A stretch of 64,000 nucleotides of DNA, taken from Sphingorhabdus sp. 109 (lineage in GTDB: Bacteria; Pseudomonadota; Alphaproteobacteria; Sphingomonadales; Sphingomonadaceae). Shown here piece by piece: positions 19,946 through 29,750 of the stretch. The translations under genes and the position numbers were made by a program. Location of the stretch: contig NZ_LR732707.1 of assembly GCF_902506555.1 (NCBI RefSeq), positions 2,689,290-2,753,289 on the forward strand, read 5' to 3'. A model generated the notes under the pieces. The model made no database searches and had not been told where the DNA came from. It worked only from the letters and a program-made list of their open reading frames with translations. How positions within the stretch are numbered: position 1 is the first letter of the stretch; every line of letters starts with the position of its first letter.

Positions 19946-20836
19946 ATGAGCATTTTAATCGACAAGAACACGAAGGTCATCACCCAAGGGATGACCGGCA
20001 ATACCGGTACGTTCCATACGGAACAGGCCCTGGCTTATGGCACGCAGATGGTTGCGGGCGTTACGCCGGGCAAGGGCGGTACGACCCATATCGGTCTGCC
20101 GAATTTTGACACGGTTGCCGAAGCGAAGGAAGCAACCGGCGCGACGGCTTCTGTTGTGTATGTTCCGCCGCCATTTGCAGCGGACTCGATCCTCGAGGCG
20201 ATTGATGCCGAGATCGAGCTGATCGTCGCGATCACCGAGGGCGTTCCCGTGCTCGACATGGTGCGCGTGAAACGCGCGCTGCAGGGCAGCAAGTCGCGCT
20301 TGATCGGCCCGAACTGCCCCGGCGTCCTGACCCCCGACGAATGCAAGATCGGCATCATGCCCGGCAGCATTTTCCAGAAGGGCTCGGTCGGCGTGGTCTC
20401 GCGTTCCGGTACGCTCACCTATGAAGCGGTGCACCAGACCACGGCGGTTGGCCTCGGCCAGACCACAGCGGTCGGCATCGGCGGCGACCCGGTCAACGGC
20501 ACCAATTTCATCGACGTGCTCGAGCTGTTCCTGGCCGACGACGAAACCAAGTCGATCATCATGATCGGCGAAATCGGCGGCAGCGCGGAAGAAGAAGCGG
20601 CGCAGTTCATTGCCGACGAAGCCAAGAAGGGCCGCAGCAAGCCGATGGTCGGCTTTATTGCGGGTCTGACGGCACCTCCGGGACGCCGCATGGGCCATGC
20701 CGGCGCGATTGTCTCCGGAGGCCAAGGCGGCGCAGAAGACAAGATCGCGGCGATGGAAGCTGCTGGCATCCGCGTCTCGCCGTCGCCGAGCGAACTGGGC
20801 ATCACGCTGGACGCGATGTTGAAGGAGCTGGTTTGA
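19946..20836 (+). CDS. sucD: Succinate-CoA ligase [ADP-forming] alpha subunit
   Basis: SucD carries the CoA-binding Rossmann domain and the phosphorylated His of succinyl-CoA synthetase. The 296-residue protein shows [21 protein letters not shown] at the CoA site, [16 protein letters not shown], and the active His in [13 protein letters not shown]. It needs the ATP-grasp beta subunit SucC, which is not in this window. A clear AGAAAGGA site precedes the ATG. It is followed by repeats and a GIY-YIG gene before sucA. Confidence 0.98.
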   Translation: MSILIDKNTKVITQGMTGNTGTFHTEQALAYGTQMVAGVTPGKGGTTHIGLPNFDTVAEAKEATGATASVVYVPPPFAADSILEAIDAEIELIVAITEGVPVLDMVRVKRALQGSKSRLIGPNCPGVLTPDECKIGIMPGSIFQKGSVGVVSRSGTLTYEAVHQTTAVGLGQTTAVGIGGDPVNGTNFIDVLELFLADDETKSIIMIGEIGGSAEEEAAQFIADEAKKGRSKPMVGFIAGLTAPPGRRMGHAGAIVSGGQGGAEDKIAAMEAAGIRVSPSPSELGITLDAMLKELV

Positions 20837-20838
20837 TT

Positions 20839-20922
20839 GTTCCCCTGCGAAGGCAGGGGGCCATCTACCGATCGTGCCAAGTGGAGCCGACGGGAGATGG
20901 GTGCCTGCCTGCGCAGGTACAC
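20839..20922. repeat. Inverted pair of GC-rich REP-like elements after sucD
   Basis: Arm 20839-20870 carries CCCCTGCGAAGGCAGGGGG then CCATCT. Arm 20890-20922 carries the inverse order, GGGAGATGGG then TGCCTGCCTGCGCAGG. The pair lies just after sucD and 18 bases before the GIY-YIG gene. The same family recurs at 21252-21400 and at 40259-40341. Confidence 0.85.
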
Positions 20923-20940
20923 GGGTAGAAAGGACTGACG

Positions 20941-21234
20941 ATGAACAAACCCGGTTTTGTCTATTTCATGGCAAACCGGAAAAACGGAGCAATTTATACC
21001 GGATCGACCAGCGATTTGGTCAAGCGGACCTATCAGCACCGCAGCGCGCTGATCGATGGCTTCACCAAGAAACATCATTGCAAGCTGCTGGTCTGGTTTG
21101 AAGCTTATGATGATCTGGATGAAGCGCGGCTGCGGGAATTGCAGATCAAGAAATGGAAGCGGGGCTGGAAGGTCAGGCGGATCGAAGAAGAAAATCCCGA
21201 CTGGCGGGATTTGTGGTTCGAGATTGTGACGTGA
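20941..21234 (+). CDS. Small GIY-YIG nuclease-domain protein (UPF0213/YhbQ-like)
   Basis: The 97-residue protein is a stand-alone GIY-YIG domain. A G-[IV]-Y equivalent is FVYFMANR and the YIG-equivalent is [13 protein letters not shown]. It also has the conserved [14 protein letters not shown] with its Arg/His and the late Glu region [14 protein letters not shown]. Such single-domain proteins are multicopy in sphingomonads and their role is unknown. Here the gene is bounded on both sides by paired REP-like repeats (20839-20922 and 21252-21400) and the whole ~560-base block separates sucD from sucA, as if it had been inserted. AGGA precedes the ATG. Confidence 0.85.
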   Translation: MNKPGFVYFMANRKNGAIYTGSTSDLVKRTYQHRSALIDGFTKKHHCKLLVWFEAYDDLDEARLRELQIKKWKRGWKVRRIEEENPDWRDLWFEIVT

Positions 21235-21251
21235 ATTCGCCGTCGTCCTGT

Positions 21252-21400
21252 GGTGCCCCTGCGAAGGCAGGGGGCCATCACGGAAACGACAGACAAAGCG
21301 GATTGATAGCGTTCCCGCTCTGCCGAGCCTGATCGTAACAAAAGGCAGTTGTGATCGGACGATAGATTTGGAGATGGGCCCCTGCCTTCGCAGGGGCACA
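21252..21400. repeat. REP-like elements flanking the GIY-YIG gene and touching the sucA start
   Basis: Element 21252-21283 (TGCCCCTGCGAAGGCAGGGG then CCATC) and its inverse at 21370-21400 (GGAGATGGGCCCCTGCCTTC then GCAGGGGCACA) bracket an 86-base spacer. The right element ends one base before an in-frame ATG at 21401, and its AGGGG lies at ribosome-site distance from that ATG, so the repeat may shape sucA translation. Confidence 0.85.
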
Positions 21401-21415
21401 ATGAACGGAAATATT

Positions 21416-24202
21416 ATGGGTTTTGAAAATCAGGAATTTATCGGCTCGGAACAGGAGCAAGGCCCCAGCTGGCAGCGCAAGCACTGGCCGATTGATGACG
21501 CCGACGAGCTGAACAGCGCGCTCGATCCCACGCGGATGGGCATCGAGATCAAGGCTTCTGCGGAAAAATCCGGCAAGGCGATGTCCGATGCCGAAGTTGC
21601 CCAGGCGGCGGAAAAGTCGATCCGGGCGATGATGCTGATCCGCACCTATCGGGTGCGCGGACATCTCGGTGCCAATCTTGACCCTCTGGGGCTTTCCAAG
21701 CTCGAGGAACCGGCGGACCTGACGCCCGAATTCCACGGCTTCACCGCCGACGATATGGACAAGCCGGTCTATCTGGGCGGCGTGCTCGGCTTCCAGACCG
21801 CGACGGTGCGCGAGATCGAAGCGGTGTTGCGTGCCAATTATTGCGGTCCGGTCGGGCTCGAATATATGCATATTGCCGATATCGAGGAACGGCGCTTCCT
21901 GCAGGAGCGGATGGAAGGCAAGGACGCCGAGATCCACTTCACGCCGGAAGGCAAGAAGGCGATTCTCAACAAGGTGATCGAGGGCGAGGAATATGAGAAT
22001 TTCCTCGGCAAGAAATATGTCGGGACTAAGCGTTTTGGCCTTGATGGCGGCGAATCGATGCTGCCGGCGCTGGAAAATATCATCAAATATGGCGGCCAGT
22101 CCGGCGTGCGCGACATTGTCTATGGCATGGCCCATCGCGGCCGGCTGAATATTCTCGCCAATGTGATGGCCAAGCCCTACAAGGTCATCTTTCACGAATT
22201 CCACGGCGGCTCGGCCAATCCGGAAGAAGTCGGCGGTTCGGGTGATGTGAAATATCACCTCGGCACCAGCACCGACCGCGAATTTGACGGCATCAATGTG
22301 CATATGAGCCTGGTGCCCAATCCGTCGCATCTCGAAGCGGTCGACCCGGTGGTGCTCGGCAAGGTCCGCGCGCAACAGGTGGCGCGCGATGATCTGGAAA
22401 AACATGACCAGGTGCTGCCGGTATTGATCCACGGTGACGCGGCCTTCGCCGGTCAGGGTATCGTCTGGGAGTGCCTCGGCTTCTCCGGCATCCGCGGCTA
22501 TAATACCGGCGGCTGCATCCATTTCGTGATCAACAACCAGATCGGCTTCACCACCAGCCCGCAGTTCGCGCGCTCTTCGCCTTATCCGTCGGATGTCGCC
22601 AAGGGCGTGCAGGCGCCGATCTTCCACGTCAACGGCGATGACCCCGAAGCGGTGACCTTCGCCTGCAAGATCGCGATCGAGTTCCGCCAGCGTTTCGGCC
22701 GGGATATCGTCATCGACATGTGGTGCTATCGCCGCTTCGGCCATAATGAGGGCGACGAACCGAGCTTCACCCAGCCGATCATGTATGCCGCGATAAAGAA
22801 ACATCCCAAGGTCAGCAAGCTCTACGAAGCGCGGCTGATCGAGGAAGGGATCATCGATGCCGACTGGGGGGATACCACCCGCAAGGCTTTTGCCGATCAG
22901 CTCGAAACGGAATTCCAGGCGGCCGCCAATTACAAGGCCGACAAGGCCGACTGGTTTGGCGGGCGCTGGCAGGGGCTTCATATTCCCGCCGACCCGGAAA
23001 CCGCGCGGCGCAATGTGGAAACGGCGATCGATCCGAAACTGTTCGACAGTCTCGGCCGGACGCTGACCACGGTGCCCGAAGGGCTGCGGATCCACAAGAC
23101 TTTGGGCCGGGTGCTCGACGCCAAGGCCAAGATGTTCAAGAGTGGCGAGAATCTCGACTGGGCAACCGGTGAGGCGCTGGCCTACGGCTCGCTGGTATCG
23201 GAAGGCTATAATGTTCGCCTGTCCGGTCAGGATAGCGGGCGCGGGACCTTTTCCCAGCGCCATGCCGTCTGGGTCGATCAGGAAACGGAAGAAAAATATG
23301 TGCCGCTGAGCACGGTGCGGCACGGCCGCTTCGAGGTGCTCGACAGTCCCTTGAGCGAATATGGCGTGCTCGGCTTCGAATATGGCTATGCCGCTGCTGA
23401 TCCGAAGACTCTCGTTCTGTGGGAAGCGCAGTTCGGCGATTTCGCCAATGGTGCGCAGATCATGATCGACCAGTTCATTGCCTCGGGCGAAGCCAAATGG
23501 CTGCGCGCCAACGGGCTGGTGATGCTGTTGCCGCATGGCTATGAAGGCCAGGGCCCGGAACATAGTTCAGCCCGGCTGGAACGCTTCCTGCAACTGTGCG
23601 CGCAGGACAATATCCAGGTCGCGAATATCACCACGCCGGCCAATTATTTCCATGTGTTGCGCCGGCAGATGCTGCGCTCGTTCCGCAAGCCGCTGGTGAT
23701 CATGACGCCGAAATCACTGCTGCGCCACAAGATGGCCGTGTCGAAGGCGGAAGATTTCCAGGGCGACCATCATTTCATGCGGATATTGTCCGACACCAAT
23801 CCGCCGGCCGACAAGGATGTGAAACGGCTGGTGCTTTGCTCGGGCAAGGTTGCCTACGATCTGATCGAGGCGCGCGACGCGGCGGGTGACAAGAATACCG
23901 CGATCGTCCGTATCGAGCAGCTTTATCCGTTCCCAGGGGAACCGCTGGTGGTCCGGCTGAAACGGATGATCAATCTCGAGACGCTGGTCTGGGCGCAGGA
24001 AGAGCCGAAGAATAACGGCAGCTGGCATTTTGTCCGCTCCTATCTGGAAGATTGTCTGGAGCAGGCGGCGGTCGGTCCGGTCGATCCGGTCTATGCCGGT
24101 CGCAGCGCGAGTGCATCGCCGGCTACCGGCCTGGCCTCGCGGCACAAGCAGCAGCAGGAGCGGCTGATCGCCGAAGCGCTGGGGCATACAGTCGAGATGT
24201 AA
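21416..24202 (+). CDS. sucA: 2-oxoglutarate dehydrogenase E1 component
   Basis: E1o is the thiamine-diphosphate decarboxylase of the 2-oxoglutarate dehydrogenase complex. The 928-residue chain includes the N-terminal E2-binding start with [10 protein letters not shown], the TPP pocket [17 protein letters not shown] and [15 protein letters not shown], and the C-terminal half with [16 protein letters not shown] and [22 protein letters not shown] take the ATG at 21416 (MGFENQEF), with GGA 8 bases upstream; the ATG at 21401 adds five residues and a reading from 21368 would translate repeat sequence. It heads sucA-sucB-lpdA. Confidence 0.96.
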   Translation: MGFENQEFIGSEQEQGPSWQRKHWPIDDADELNSALDPTRMGIEIKASAEKSGKAMSDAEVAQAAEKSIRAMMLIRTYRVRGHLGANLDPLGLSKLEEPADLTPEFHGFTADDMDKPVYLGGVLGFQTATVREIEAVLRANYCGPVGLEYMHIADIEERRFLQERMEGKDAEIHFTPEGKKAILNKVIEGEEYENFLGKKYVGTKRFGLDGGESMLPALENIIKYGGQSGVRDIVYGMAHRGRLNILANVMAKPYKVIFHEFHGGSANPEEVGGSGDVKYHLGTSTDREFDGINVHMSLVPNPSHLEAVDPVVLGKVRAQQVARDDLEKHDQVLPVLIHGDAAFAGQGIVWECLGFSGIRGYNTGGCIHFVINNQIGFTTSPQFARSSPYPSDVAKGVQAPIFHVNGDDPEAVTFACKIAIEFRQRFGRDIVIDMWCYRRFGHNEGDEPSFTQPIMYAAIKKHPKVSKLYEARLIEEGIIDADWGDTTRKAFADQLETEFQAAANYKADKADWFGGRWQGLHIPADPETARRNVETAIDPKLFDSLGRTLTTVPEGLRIHKTLGRVLDAKAKMFKSGENLDWATGEALAYGSLVSEGYNVRLSGQDSGRGTFSQRHAVWVDQETEEKYVPLSTVRHGRFEVLDSPLSEYGVLGFEYGYAAADPKTLVLWEAQFGDFANGAQIMIDQFIASGEAKWLRANGLVMLLPHGYEGQGPEHSSARLERFLQLCAQDNIQVANITTPANYFHVLRRQMLRSFRKPLVIMTPKSLLRHKMAVSKAEDFQGDHHFMRILSDTNPPADKDVKRLVLCSGKVAYDLIEARDAAGDKNTAIVRIEQLYPFPGEPLVVRLKRMINLETLVWAQEEPKNNGSWHFVRSYLEDCLEQAAVGPVDPVYAGRSASASPATGLASRHKQQQERLIAEALGHTVEM

Positions 24203-24210
24203 AGCGTTGG

Positions 24211-24282
24211 GCTCCGCACGTGATGCGGAGCGCGGCGGACGGAAAGTGAAATACGAACCAGGTTCCGCATCAGGAGCGGAAC
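24211..24282. repeat. Two hairpins between sucA and sucB
   Basis: GCTCCGCA-N5-TGCGGAGC (24211-24231) is a perfect 8-bp hairpin. GTTCCGC-N7-GCGGAAC (24262-24282) is a perfect 7-bp one. Neither is followed by a T-run, so they are more likely mRNA-processing or stabilising structures, or small dispersed palindromes, than terminators. A decayed copy of the first lies after lpdA. Confidence 0.75.
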
Positions 24283-24304
24283 ACGGAAGCTGATAGGATA
24301 GAAC

Positions 24305-25525
24305 ATGGCTACAGAAGTAACAGTCCCGGTATTGGGCGAATCGATCACCGAAGCGACTCTGGGTGAATGGCTCAAGCAGCCGGGCGATGCGGTCGCCGCT
24401 GATGAACCGATTGCCAGTCTGGAAACCGACAAGGTGGCGCTGGAAGTGCCGGCGCCGGAAGCCGGTGTGATGGGCGCACACAAGGTCGAGGTTGGCGATA
24501 CGGTCGAGGTCGGCGCGGTGATTGCGACGATTGAGGCGGGCAGCGGCGCCGCTGCGGCGGCCAAGGCAGCCCCGGCACCAGCGAAAAGCGAAGCGAAGGC
24601 AGATGAATCCGATGCTTCGATCACCCTCTCTCCATCGGTCCGGCGGCTGGTTCTCGAACATGGTGTCGACCCCAGCCAGATCACCGGCACCGGCAAGGAT
24701 GGCCGGCTGACCAAGGCGGATGTCGAGCAATATGTGAAATCCGGCGCACAGCAGGCACCAAAGGCCGAGACAGGCGCAGCCACCAGCGCCCCAGCACCGG
24801 CTGCGCCATCGCAGGGCGGCAACCGCAACGAAGAGCGCGTGCGCATGACCCGTCTGCGCCAGACCGTCGCTCGGCGGTTGAAAGAGGCGCAGGACACAGC
24901 GGCCCTGCTGACCACGTTCAACGATGTCGACATGACCGCGGTGATGGAAACGCGCAGCAAGTACAAGGATCTGTTCGCCAAGAAACATGATGTGAAGCTC
25001 GGCTTCATGGGTTTTTTCGTTAAAGCGGCCTGCATGGCGCTGAAGGACGTACCTTCGGTCAATGCGCAAATCGACGGCGAGGAAATCGTCTATCACGACT
25101 ATGCCGATATTTCGGTCGCGGTCAGCGCACCGAACGGCCTGGTCGTTCCGGTCATCCGCAACGCCGAAGCAATGAGCTTTGCCGATGTCGAGAATACGAT
25201 CGGCGACTTCGGCAAGCGCGCCAAGGACGGCACGCTGACCATGGCGGACATGCAGGGCGGCACCTTCACCATCTCCAATGGCGGCGTGTTCGGTTCGCTG
25301 ATGTCGACGCCGATCATCAACCCGCCGCAGTCTGCCGTGCTCGGCCTGCACCGGATCGAACAGCGGCCGGTGGTGATGCCGGACGGTTCGATCGAGGCGC
25401 GGCCGATGATGTATCTGGCGCTCAGCTATGACCACCGCCTGATCGACGGCCGCGAAGCGGTGACTTTCCTGGTGCGGATCAAGGAAGCAATCGAGGATCC
25501 GGCGCGGCTTTTGATTGATTTATAA
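24305..25525 (+). CDS. sucB: Dihydrolipoyllysine-residue succinyltransferase (E2o)
   Basis: E2o forms the core of the 2-oxoglutarate dehydrogenase complex. The 406-residue protein has one lipoyl domain with the modified Lys in [13 protein letters not shown]. An Ala/Pro-rich linker follows, then a peripheral subunit-binding domain ([33 protein letters not shown]) and a catalytic domain ending with the CAT-type [19 protein letters not shown] precedes the ATG. It is followed 62 bases later by lpdA. Confidence 0.98.
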   Translation: MATEVTVPVLGESITEATLGEWLKQPGDAVAADEPIASLETDKVALEVPAPEAGVMGAHKVEVGDTVEVGAVIATIEAGSGAAAAAKAAPAPAKSEAKADESDASITLSPSVRRLVLEHGVDPSQITGTGKDGRLTKADVEQYVKSGAQQAPKAETGAATSAPAPAAPSQGGNRNEERVRMTRLRQTVARRLKEAQDTAALLTTFNDVDMTAVMETRSKYKDLFAKKHDVKLGFMGFFVKAACMALKDVPSVNAQIDGEEIVYHDYADISVAVSAPNGLVVPVIRNAEAMSFADVENTIGDFGKRAKDGTLTMADMQGGTFTISNGGVFGSLMSTPIINPPQSAVLGLHRIEQRPVVMPDGSIEARPMMYLALSYDHRLIDGREAVTFLVRIKEAIEDPARLLIDL

Positions 25526-25541
25526 GCAGACAACCCAATAT

Positions 25542-25572
25542 CCGTCATGCGGACACGCGTTTGCGATGACGG
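25542..25572. repeat. Hairpin between sucB and lpdA
   Basis: CCGTCAT and ATGACGG form the outer 7-bp stem, with further CGC/GCG pairing inside. There is no T-run. It occupies half of the 62-base space between the two genes and is the third such structure in the suc region. Confidence 0.7.
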
Positions 25573-25587
25573 AATGAGAGACAGAAT

Positions 25588-26994
25588 ATGACCGACAATT
25601 TCGACTATGATCTTCTGATAATCGGCTCCGGCCCCGGCGGCTATGTCGCAGCGATCCGCGCCGCGCAACTCGGTCTGAAGACCGGCTGCATCGAAAGCCG
25701 CGAGACGCTGGGTGGCACTTGCCTCAACGTCGGTTGCATTCCGTCCAAGGCGATGCTGCACGCTTCGGAACTCTACCACGAGGCGCATAGCGGCGCGCTG
25801 GAGAAATTCGGCGTCAAGCTGACCGGCGCGAAGCTTGACCTCAAGCAGATGCTGGCCGAGAAGCTGAAGGCTGTCTCCGAATTGACCGGCGGCATCGAAC
25901 TGCTGTTCAAGAAGAACAAGGTCGACTGGATCAAGGGCCGCGGCGCGTTTGAAGATGCGCACACGGTCAAGGTCGACGACAAGAGCTATACCGCCAAAAA
26001 TATCCTGATCGCCACCGGCTCTTCGGTCACCCCGTTGCCGGGCGTCGAGATCGACAATGACAAGCATGTCGTGGTCGATTCGACCGGCGCGCTCGAACTG
26101 CCCAAGGTTCCCGGCCATATGGTCGTGATCGGCGGCGGCGTGATCGGGCTGGAACTGGGCAGCGTGTGGCTGCGGCTCGGTGCGAAAGTCACGGTGGTGG
26201 AATATCTCGACCAGATCCTGCCGGGCATGGACGGCGCTATCCGCAAGGATGCGGCGCGGATGTTCAAGAAACAGGGGTTCGATATCAAGACCGGCACCAA
26301 GGTTACCGGCTGCACCGTCAAGGGCAAGAAAGCGACGCTCACCATGGAACCGGCCAAGGGCGGCGACAGCGAGACGCTGGAAGCTGATGTCGTGCTGGTG
26401 GCTATTGGCCGCAAGCCGAATATCGACGGGCTCGCGCTGGAAAAAAGCGGCGTCGAAACCAACGACCGCGGCCAGATCGAGGTCGGCCACGATTTCCAGA
26501 CCAAGGTGCCCGGCGTCTATGCGATCGGTGACGTGACCCCGGGTCCGATGCTCGCCCACAAGGCCGAGGACGAAGGCATTGCCGCGGCGGAATTTATTGC
26601 CGGACAGCAGGGCATCGTCAATCACGACCTGATCCCCGGCGTCGTCTATACCTATCCCGAAATTGCTAGCATCGGCAAGACCGAGGAAGAGGTGAAGGAC
26701 AGCGGTACCGAATATAAGATCGGAAAATTCGTTTTCGCCGCCAACAGCCGCGCCAAGACCAATCGCGACACCGAGGGCTATGTCAAGGTCATCGCCGACG
26801 CAAAGACCGACCGCGTGCTTGGCTGTCACATCATCTCGTCGCTCGCCGGCACGATGATCGCGCAGGTCACCCAGGCGATGGAATTCGGCGCGACCAGCGA
26901 GGATATCGCTTATACCTGTCACGCCCATCCGACCCATTCGGAAGCGATCAAGGAAGCGGCCATGGCGGTGCAGGGCAAGCCGATCCATATGTAG
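25588..26994 (+). CDS. lpdA: Dihydrolipoyl dehydrogenase (E3)
   Basis: E3 reoxidises the dihydrolipoyl arm of 2-oxoacid dehydrogenase complexes with NAD+. The 468-residue flavoprotein has the FAD loop IGSGPGGYVAAIRAAQLG, the redox disulfide GGTCLNVGCIPSKAML, the NAD loop VVIGGGVIGLELGSVW, and the interface catalytic pair in CHAHPTHSEAIKEAA. Its place after sucB makes it the E3 of the 2-oxoglutarate complex, though it may be shared. Confidence 0.98.
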   Translation: MTDNFDYDLLIIGSGPGGYVAAIRAAQLGLKTGCIESRETLGGTCLNVGCIPSKAMLHASELYHEAHSGALEKFGVKLTGAKLDLKQMLAEKLKAVSELTGGIELLFKKNKVDWIKGRGAFEDAHTVKVDDKSYTAKNILIATGSSVTPLPGVEIDNDKHVVVDSTGALELPKVPGHMVVIGGGVIGLELGSVWLRLGAKVTVVEYLDQILPGMDGAIRKDAARMFKKQGFDIKTGTKVTGCTVKGKKATLTMEPAKGGDSETLEADVVLVAIGRKPNIDGLALEKSGVETNDRGQIEVGHDFQTKVPGVYAIGDVTPGPMLAHKAEDEGIAAAEFIAGQQGIVNHDLIPGVVYTYPEIASIGKTEEEVKDSGTEYKIGKFVFAANSRAKTNRDTEGYVKVIADAKTDRVLGCHIISSLAGTMIAQVTQAMEFGATSEDIAYTCHAHPTHSEAIKEAAMAVQGKPIHM

Positions 26995-27001
26995 TGTCCA
27001 T

Positions 27002-27022
27002 GCTCCGCACTTGATGTGGCGC
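27002..27022. repeat. Decayed copy of the GCTCCGCA hairpin
   Basis: GCTCCGCACTTGATGTGGCG is an imperfect relative of the 24211 hairpin, located just after the lpdA stop. It is part of a 96-base space before the amidase gene. Confidence 0.5.
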
Positions 27023-27090
27023 CCGGTCAGCACTAGCATCATCCCCCAAAAGGGTCACGGCTTCCCGCCCGGAACCCGGGGGGAGAGACT

Positions 27091-28416
27091 ATGGCGATTG
27101 TATCACTGACCACCGAAGCCACCGCGACCGGGATCGCGTCCGATATTGCCGCCGGGAAATTATCGGCCCGGGACGCGACGGAAGCGGCTATCGCCCGGAT
27201 TGAAGCGCTGGATGGTCCGATCAACGCAGTGGTCGTGCGCGACTTTGATGCTGCCCGTGCTGCAGCCAATCGGCTGGACGATGAAGGACCGCAAGCGGGC
27301 CAGCCGCTCTTCGGCGTACCGATGACGGTCAAGGAAAGCTTCAACCTCGCCGGTCATCCCTCGACCTGGGGTCTGGAACATGCGCGCAATAATATCGCGC
27401 CTTCCGATGCGGCCGTTGTCAAGCGGCTCAAGCGGGCGGGGGCTGTGATCGTTGGCAAGACCAATGTCCCGCCGGACCTGGCCGACTGGCAGTCAAACAA
27501 TCCCGTCTATCGCCGGACCAACAATCCGCATGATCTCGACCGCACCCCGGGTGGCTCCTCCGGCGGTGCTGCGGCCGCCGTCAGCGCGGGGATGCTGCCC
27601 TGTGAATTCGGATCCGATATCGGCGGATCGATCCGCGTGCCTGCGCATTATTGCGGCATCTGGGGGCACAAGCCGACCTTTGATGTCATCAGCCTCGAGG
27701 GCCATGGCTATCCCGGAACCGATAGCGCGCGACCGGCACTGTCCGTCTGCGGTCCGCTGGCGCGTTCGGCGGAGGATCTGGCAATCTTACTGGAGGTCAC
27801 GCTTGACCATCCGCTGCAGCGGCGGGATGTTGCGGTCAAAGGCGGCCGGTTTCTGCTGATCGATGAGCAGCCGATGGTCGGATGCTCGCGCGGCTATCGC
27901 GCCGAACTGGACCGGGTCGCCGGACAAATCGAGGATGCCGGGGGCCGGGTCGAACGGCGTAGCGAATGGATTCCCGATCTCGAAGCATCCCATGACAGCT
28001 ATCTCAAGATGCTCAATATCGCGATGGCCGGCGGCCTGCCGGCACCCGATGGCACGCAAGCCACGGTGCGCGACTGGTTTGACCTTTGCGATATACAGGC
28101 GCGGGTCTATCGGCAATGGCGGGATCTGTTTGGCACATTTGATTTTGTGCTGGCTCCGGTAAGCGCCACCCCGGCCTTTCGGCATCATGACGGGCAGATT
28201 TTTCAGGGGAATATAGAGATTGACGGTGAAGATCTCCCCGCCAGCCCGCAGCTCGCCTGGGCGGGACTGGTTACCTTCCCCGGTCTTCCTGCAACCGTGC
28301 TGCCTGTCGGCACCGTCGACGGCTTGCCCGTCGGCATGCAGGTGATCGGCGACAAGTTTCAGGATTATCAAACAATTGATGGTGCGCGACAGATCGGGGC
28401 TCTATTGGCGACTTAG
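27091..28416 (+). CDS. Amidase-signature family hydrolase
   Basis: The 441-residue enzyme has the Ser-cisSer-Lys triad of the amidase signature family: Lys81 in PMTVKESFN, cis-Ser156 in TPGGSSGGAAAAV, and nucleophile Ser180 in GSDIGGSIRVPAHYCGI. The family hydrolyses amides of many kinds, and the length and the absence of a GatB partner argue against a GatA role. There is no signal peptide. It follows lpdA by 96 bases and is followed by a PepSY membrane protein; neither neighbour reveals its substrate. Confidence 0.85.
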   Translation: MAIVSLTTEATATGIASDIAAGKLSARDATEAAIARIEALDGPINAVVVRDFDAARAAANRLDDEGPQAGQPLFGVPMTVKESFNLAGHPSTWGLEHARNNIAPSDAAVVKRLKRAGAVIVGKTNVPPDLADWQSNNPVYRRTNNPHDLDRTPGGSSGGAAAAVSAGMLPCEFGSDIGGSIRVPAHYCGIWGHKPTFDVISLEGHGYPGTDSARPALSVCGPLARSAEDLAILLEVTLDHPLQRRDVAVKGGRFLLIDEQPMVGCSRGYRAELDRVAGQIEDAGGRVERRSEWIPDLEASHDSYLKMLNIAMAGGLPAPDGTQATVRDWFDLCDIQARVYRQWRDLFGTFDFVLAPVSATPAFRHHDGQIFQGNIEIDGEDLPASPQLAWAGLVTFPGLPATVLPVGTVDGLPVGMQVIGDKFQDYQTIDGARQIGALLAT

Positions 28417-28446
28417 CCGTTTTAGCAGGAAGTCCGGGACGCCAGA

Positions 28447-29121
28447 ATGAAACATCATAAACTCATGCGCTGGCATGTCTGGCTCGGCTGGCTGATCGGG
28501 GTGCCAATCATTATCTGGACCGCCAGCGGACTGCTGATGGTGGTGCAGCCAATCGAGACTGTGCGGGGCAATCATTTGCGCAGCGAAACGCCGGTGCTTG
28601 ATGCTATCCAGCCGGTGCCGCCGCTGCTCGACGGGCGGCAGGCAAAGAGCCTGACCCTGCAGCAGAACAGTAGCGGTCCCTTCTGGGTAATTGCCTATGC
28701 CGATGGCGGAAAGCGACGGGCGGACGCAGAGACCGGCACCCTGTTGCCGCCGGTGTCGGGTGCCGAAGCCAACAGGCTGGCGAGCGCGGCTCGGGCCGGC
28801 GAGGCGGCGATCCGCTCCGTTACCCTGTTTGCTGCCGACCAGGCGCCGCTAGAGCAGCGCAGCGGACGACCGTCGTGGCAGGTTATATTTGACGATGACG
28901 CGCGCTTCTATATCGATGCGGACACGGGCGAGACGCTGGCCGTAAGGACGCGCTTCTGGCGAGCGTTCGATTTCATGTGGGGCCTGCATATCATGGACCT
29001 GCAGACGCGCGAGGATACAAGCCATCCGATATTGATCGGTTCGGCGGCGCTTGCGCTGGTCGGATCGATTCTCGGATTTGTCCTGCTGTTCACCCGGCGC
29101 AGACGAAGGAAAAGGGCATGA
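28447..29121 (+). CDS. PepSY domain-containing membrane protein
   Basis: The 224-residue protein has an N-terminal membrane helix (WHVWLGWLIGVPIIIWTASGLLMVV), a periplasmic part with PepSY-like features (SWQVIFDDDARFYIDADTGETLAV), and a C-terminal helix followed by a basic tail. The HxW start and the FMWGLHIMDL stretch match the small PepSY_TM proteins often linked to iron uptake or heme-ferric reductase functions. Its stop overlaps the next start by four bases (ATGA). Confidence 0.8.
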   Translation: MKHHKLMRWHVWLGWLIGVPIIIWTASGLLMVVQPIETVRGNHLRSETPVLDAIQPVPPLLDGRQAKSLTLQQNSSGPFWVIAYADGGKRRADAETGTLLPPVSGAEANRLASAARAGEAAIRSVTLFAADQAPLEQRSGRPSWQVIFDDDARFYIDADTGETLAVRTRFWRAFDFMWGLHIMDLQTREDTSHPILIGSAALALVGSILGFVLLFTRRRRRKRA

Positions 29122-29750
29122 ATTCGGGTTTTCTCTATAGCGCACTGGGCTGGCTCGATCTGTTCGGGATCGCGGTATTTGCGATTTCCGGGGCGCTGGT
29201 CGCGGCGCGCAACCGGCAGACCCTGGTGACCTTCGGCTTTTTTGCGCTGGTTACCGGTGTCGGTGGCGGTACCGTCCGCGATCTGCTGATCGGCGCGCCG
29301 GTATTCTGGGTGCAGGATGCCCGCGTACCGATATTATGTCTGGGGATTGCCCTGCTGATTTGGGTTACACCGGTGAAATTCTGGCGACCGGCGGCGGTTG
29401 ACTGGTTCGACGCGATCGGACTGGCGGCCTATTCGGTGTTCGGGGCCGCCAAGGCAATGCAACTGGGCATTGATCCGGTCCCTGCCGCGATCATGGGTAT
29501 TATCACCGCCAGCGTCGGCGGGGTGATCCGCGATCTGATTGCCGGAGAACCCTCGATCATCATCAGGCCCGAACTTTATGTGACCGCCGGGGCACTTGCG
29601 GCCTCGGTATTCGTGCTGCTGGTGCAGATCGGCGTGCAGGGTTTCATCGCCGCACTGATCGCCTTCGCCGCAGGATTTGCCCTGCGCGCGCTGGCCATCG
29701 TGAAAGGCCTGTCGCTACCGGCCTATCGCGGAGCGGAAGACAAGGAATAG
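29118..29750 (+). CDS. TRIC-type cation channel family protein (UPF0126)
   Basis: The 210-residue protein has seven predicted membrane segments built as two UPF0126 repeats. The repeats show at AISGALVAARNRQ...VTGVGGGTVRDLLIG and AYSVFGAAKAMQLG...ITASVGGVIRDLIAGEP, each with the GGG/GGxxRDL element. Prokaryotic relatives form trimeric K+-permeable channels. I place the start at ATG 29118, inside the PepSY stop. The 3' end overlaps the convergent sppA 3' end by 28 bases. Confidence 0.85.
   Translation: MNSGFLYSALGWLDLFGIAVFAISGALVAARNRQTLVTFGFFALVTGVGGGTVRDLLIGAPVFWVQDARVPILCLGIALLIWVTPVKFWRPAAVDWFDAIGLAAYSVFGAAKAMQLGIDPVPAAIMGIITASVGGVIRDLIAGEPSIIIRPELYVTAGALAASVFVLLVQIGVQGFIAALIAFAAGFALRALAIVKGLSLPAYRGAEDKE

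Noticed and set aside
20941-21234. GIY-YIG gene as a homing endonuclease of an intron or intein
   Set aside because: There is no intron or intein around it; sucD and sucA are both intact, and only the nuclease domain is present.
21278-23563. 761-codon open frame antisense to sucA
   Set aside because: It mirrors the codon pattern of sucA in GC-rich DNA, its translation is Arg/His/Ile-rich without any family motif, and it crosses the repeat region.
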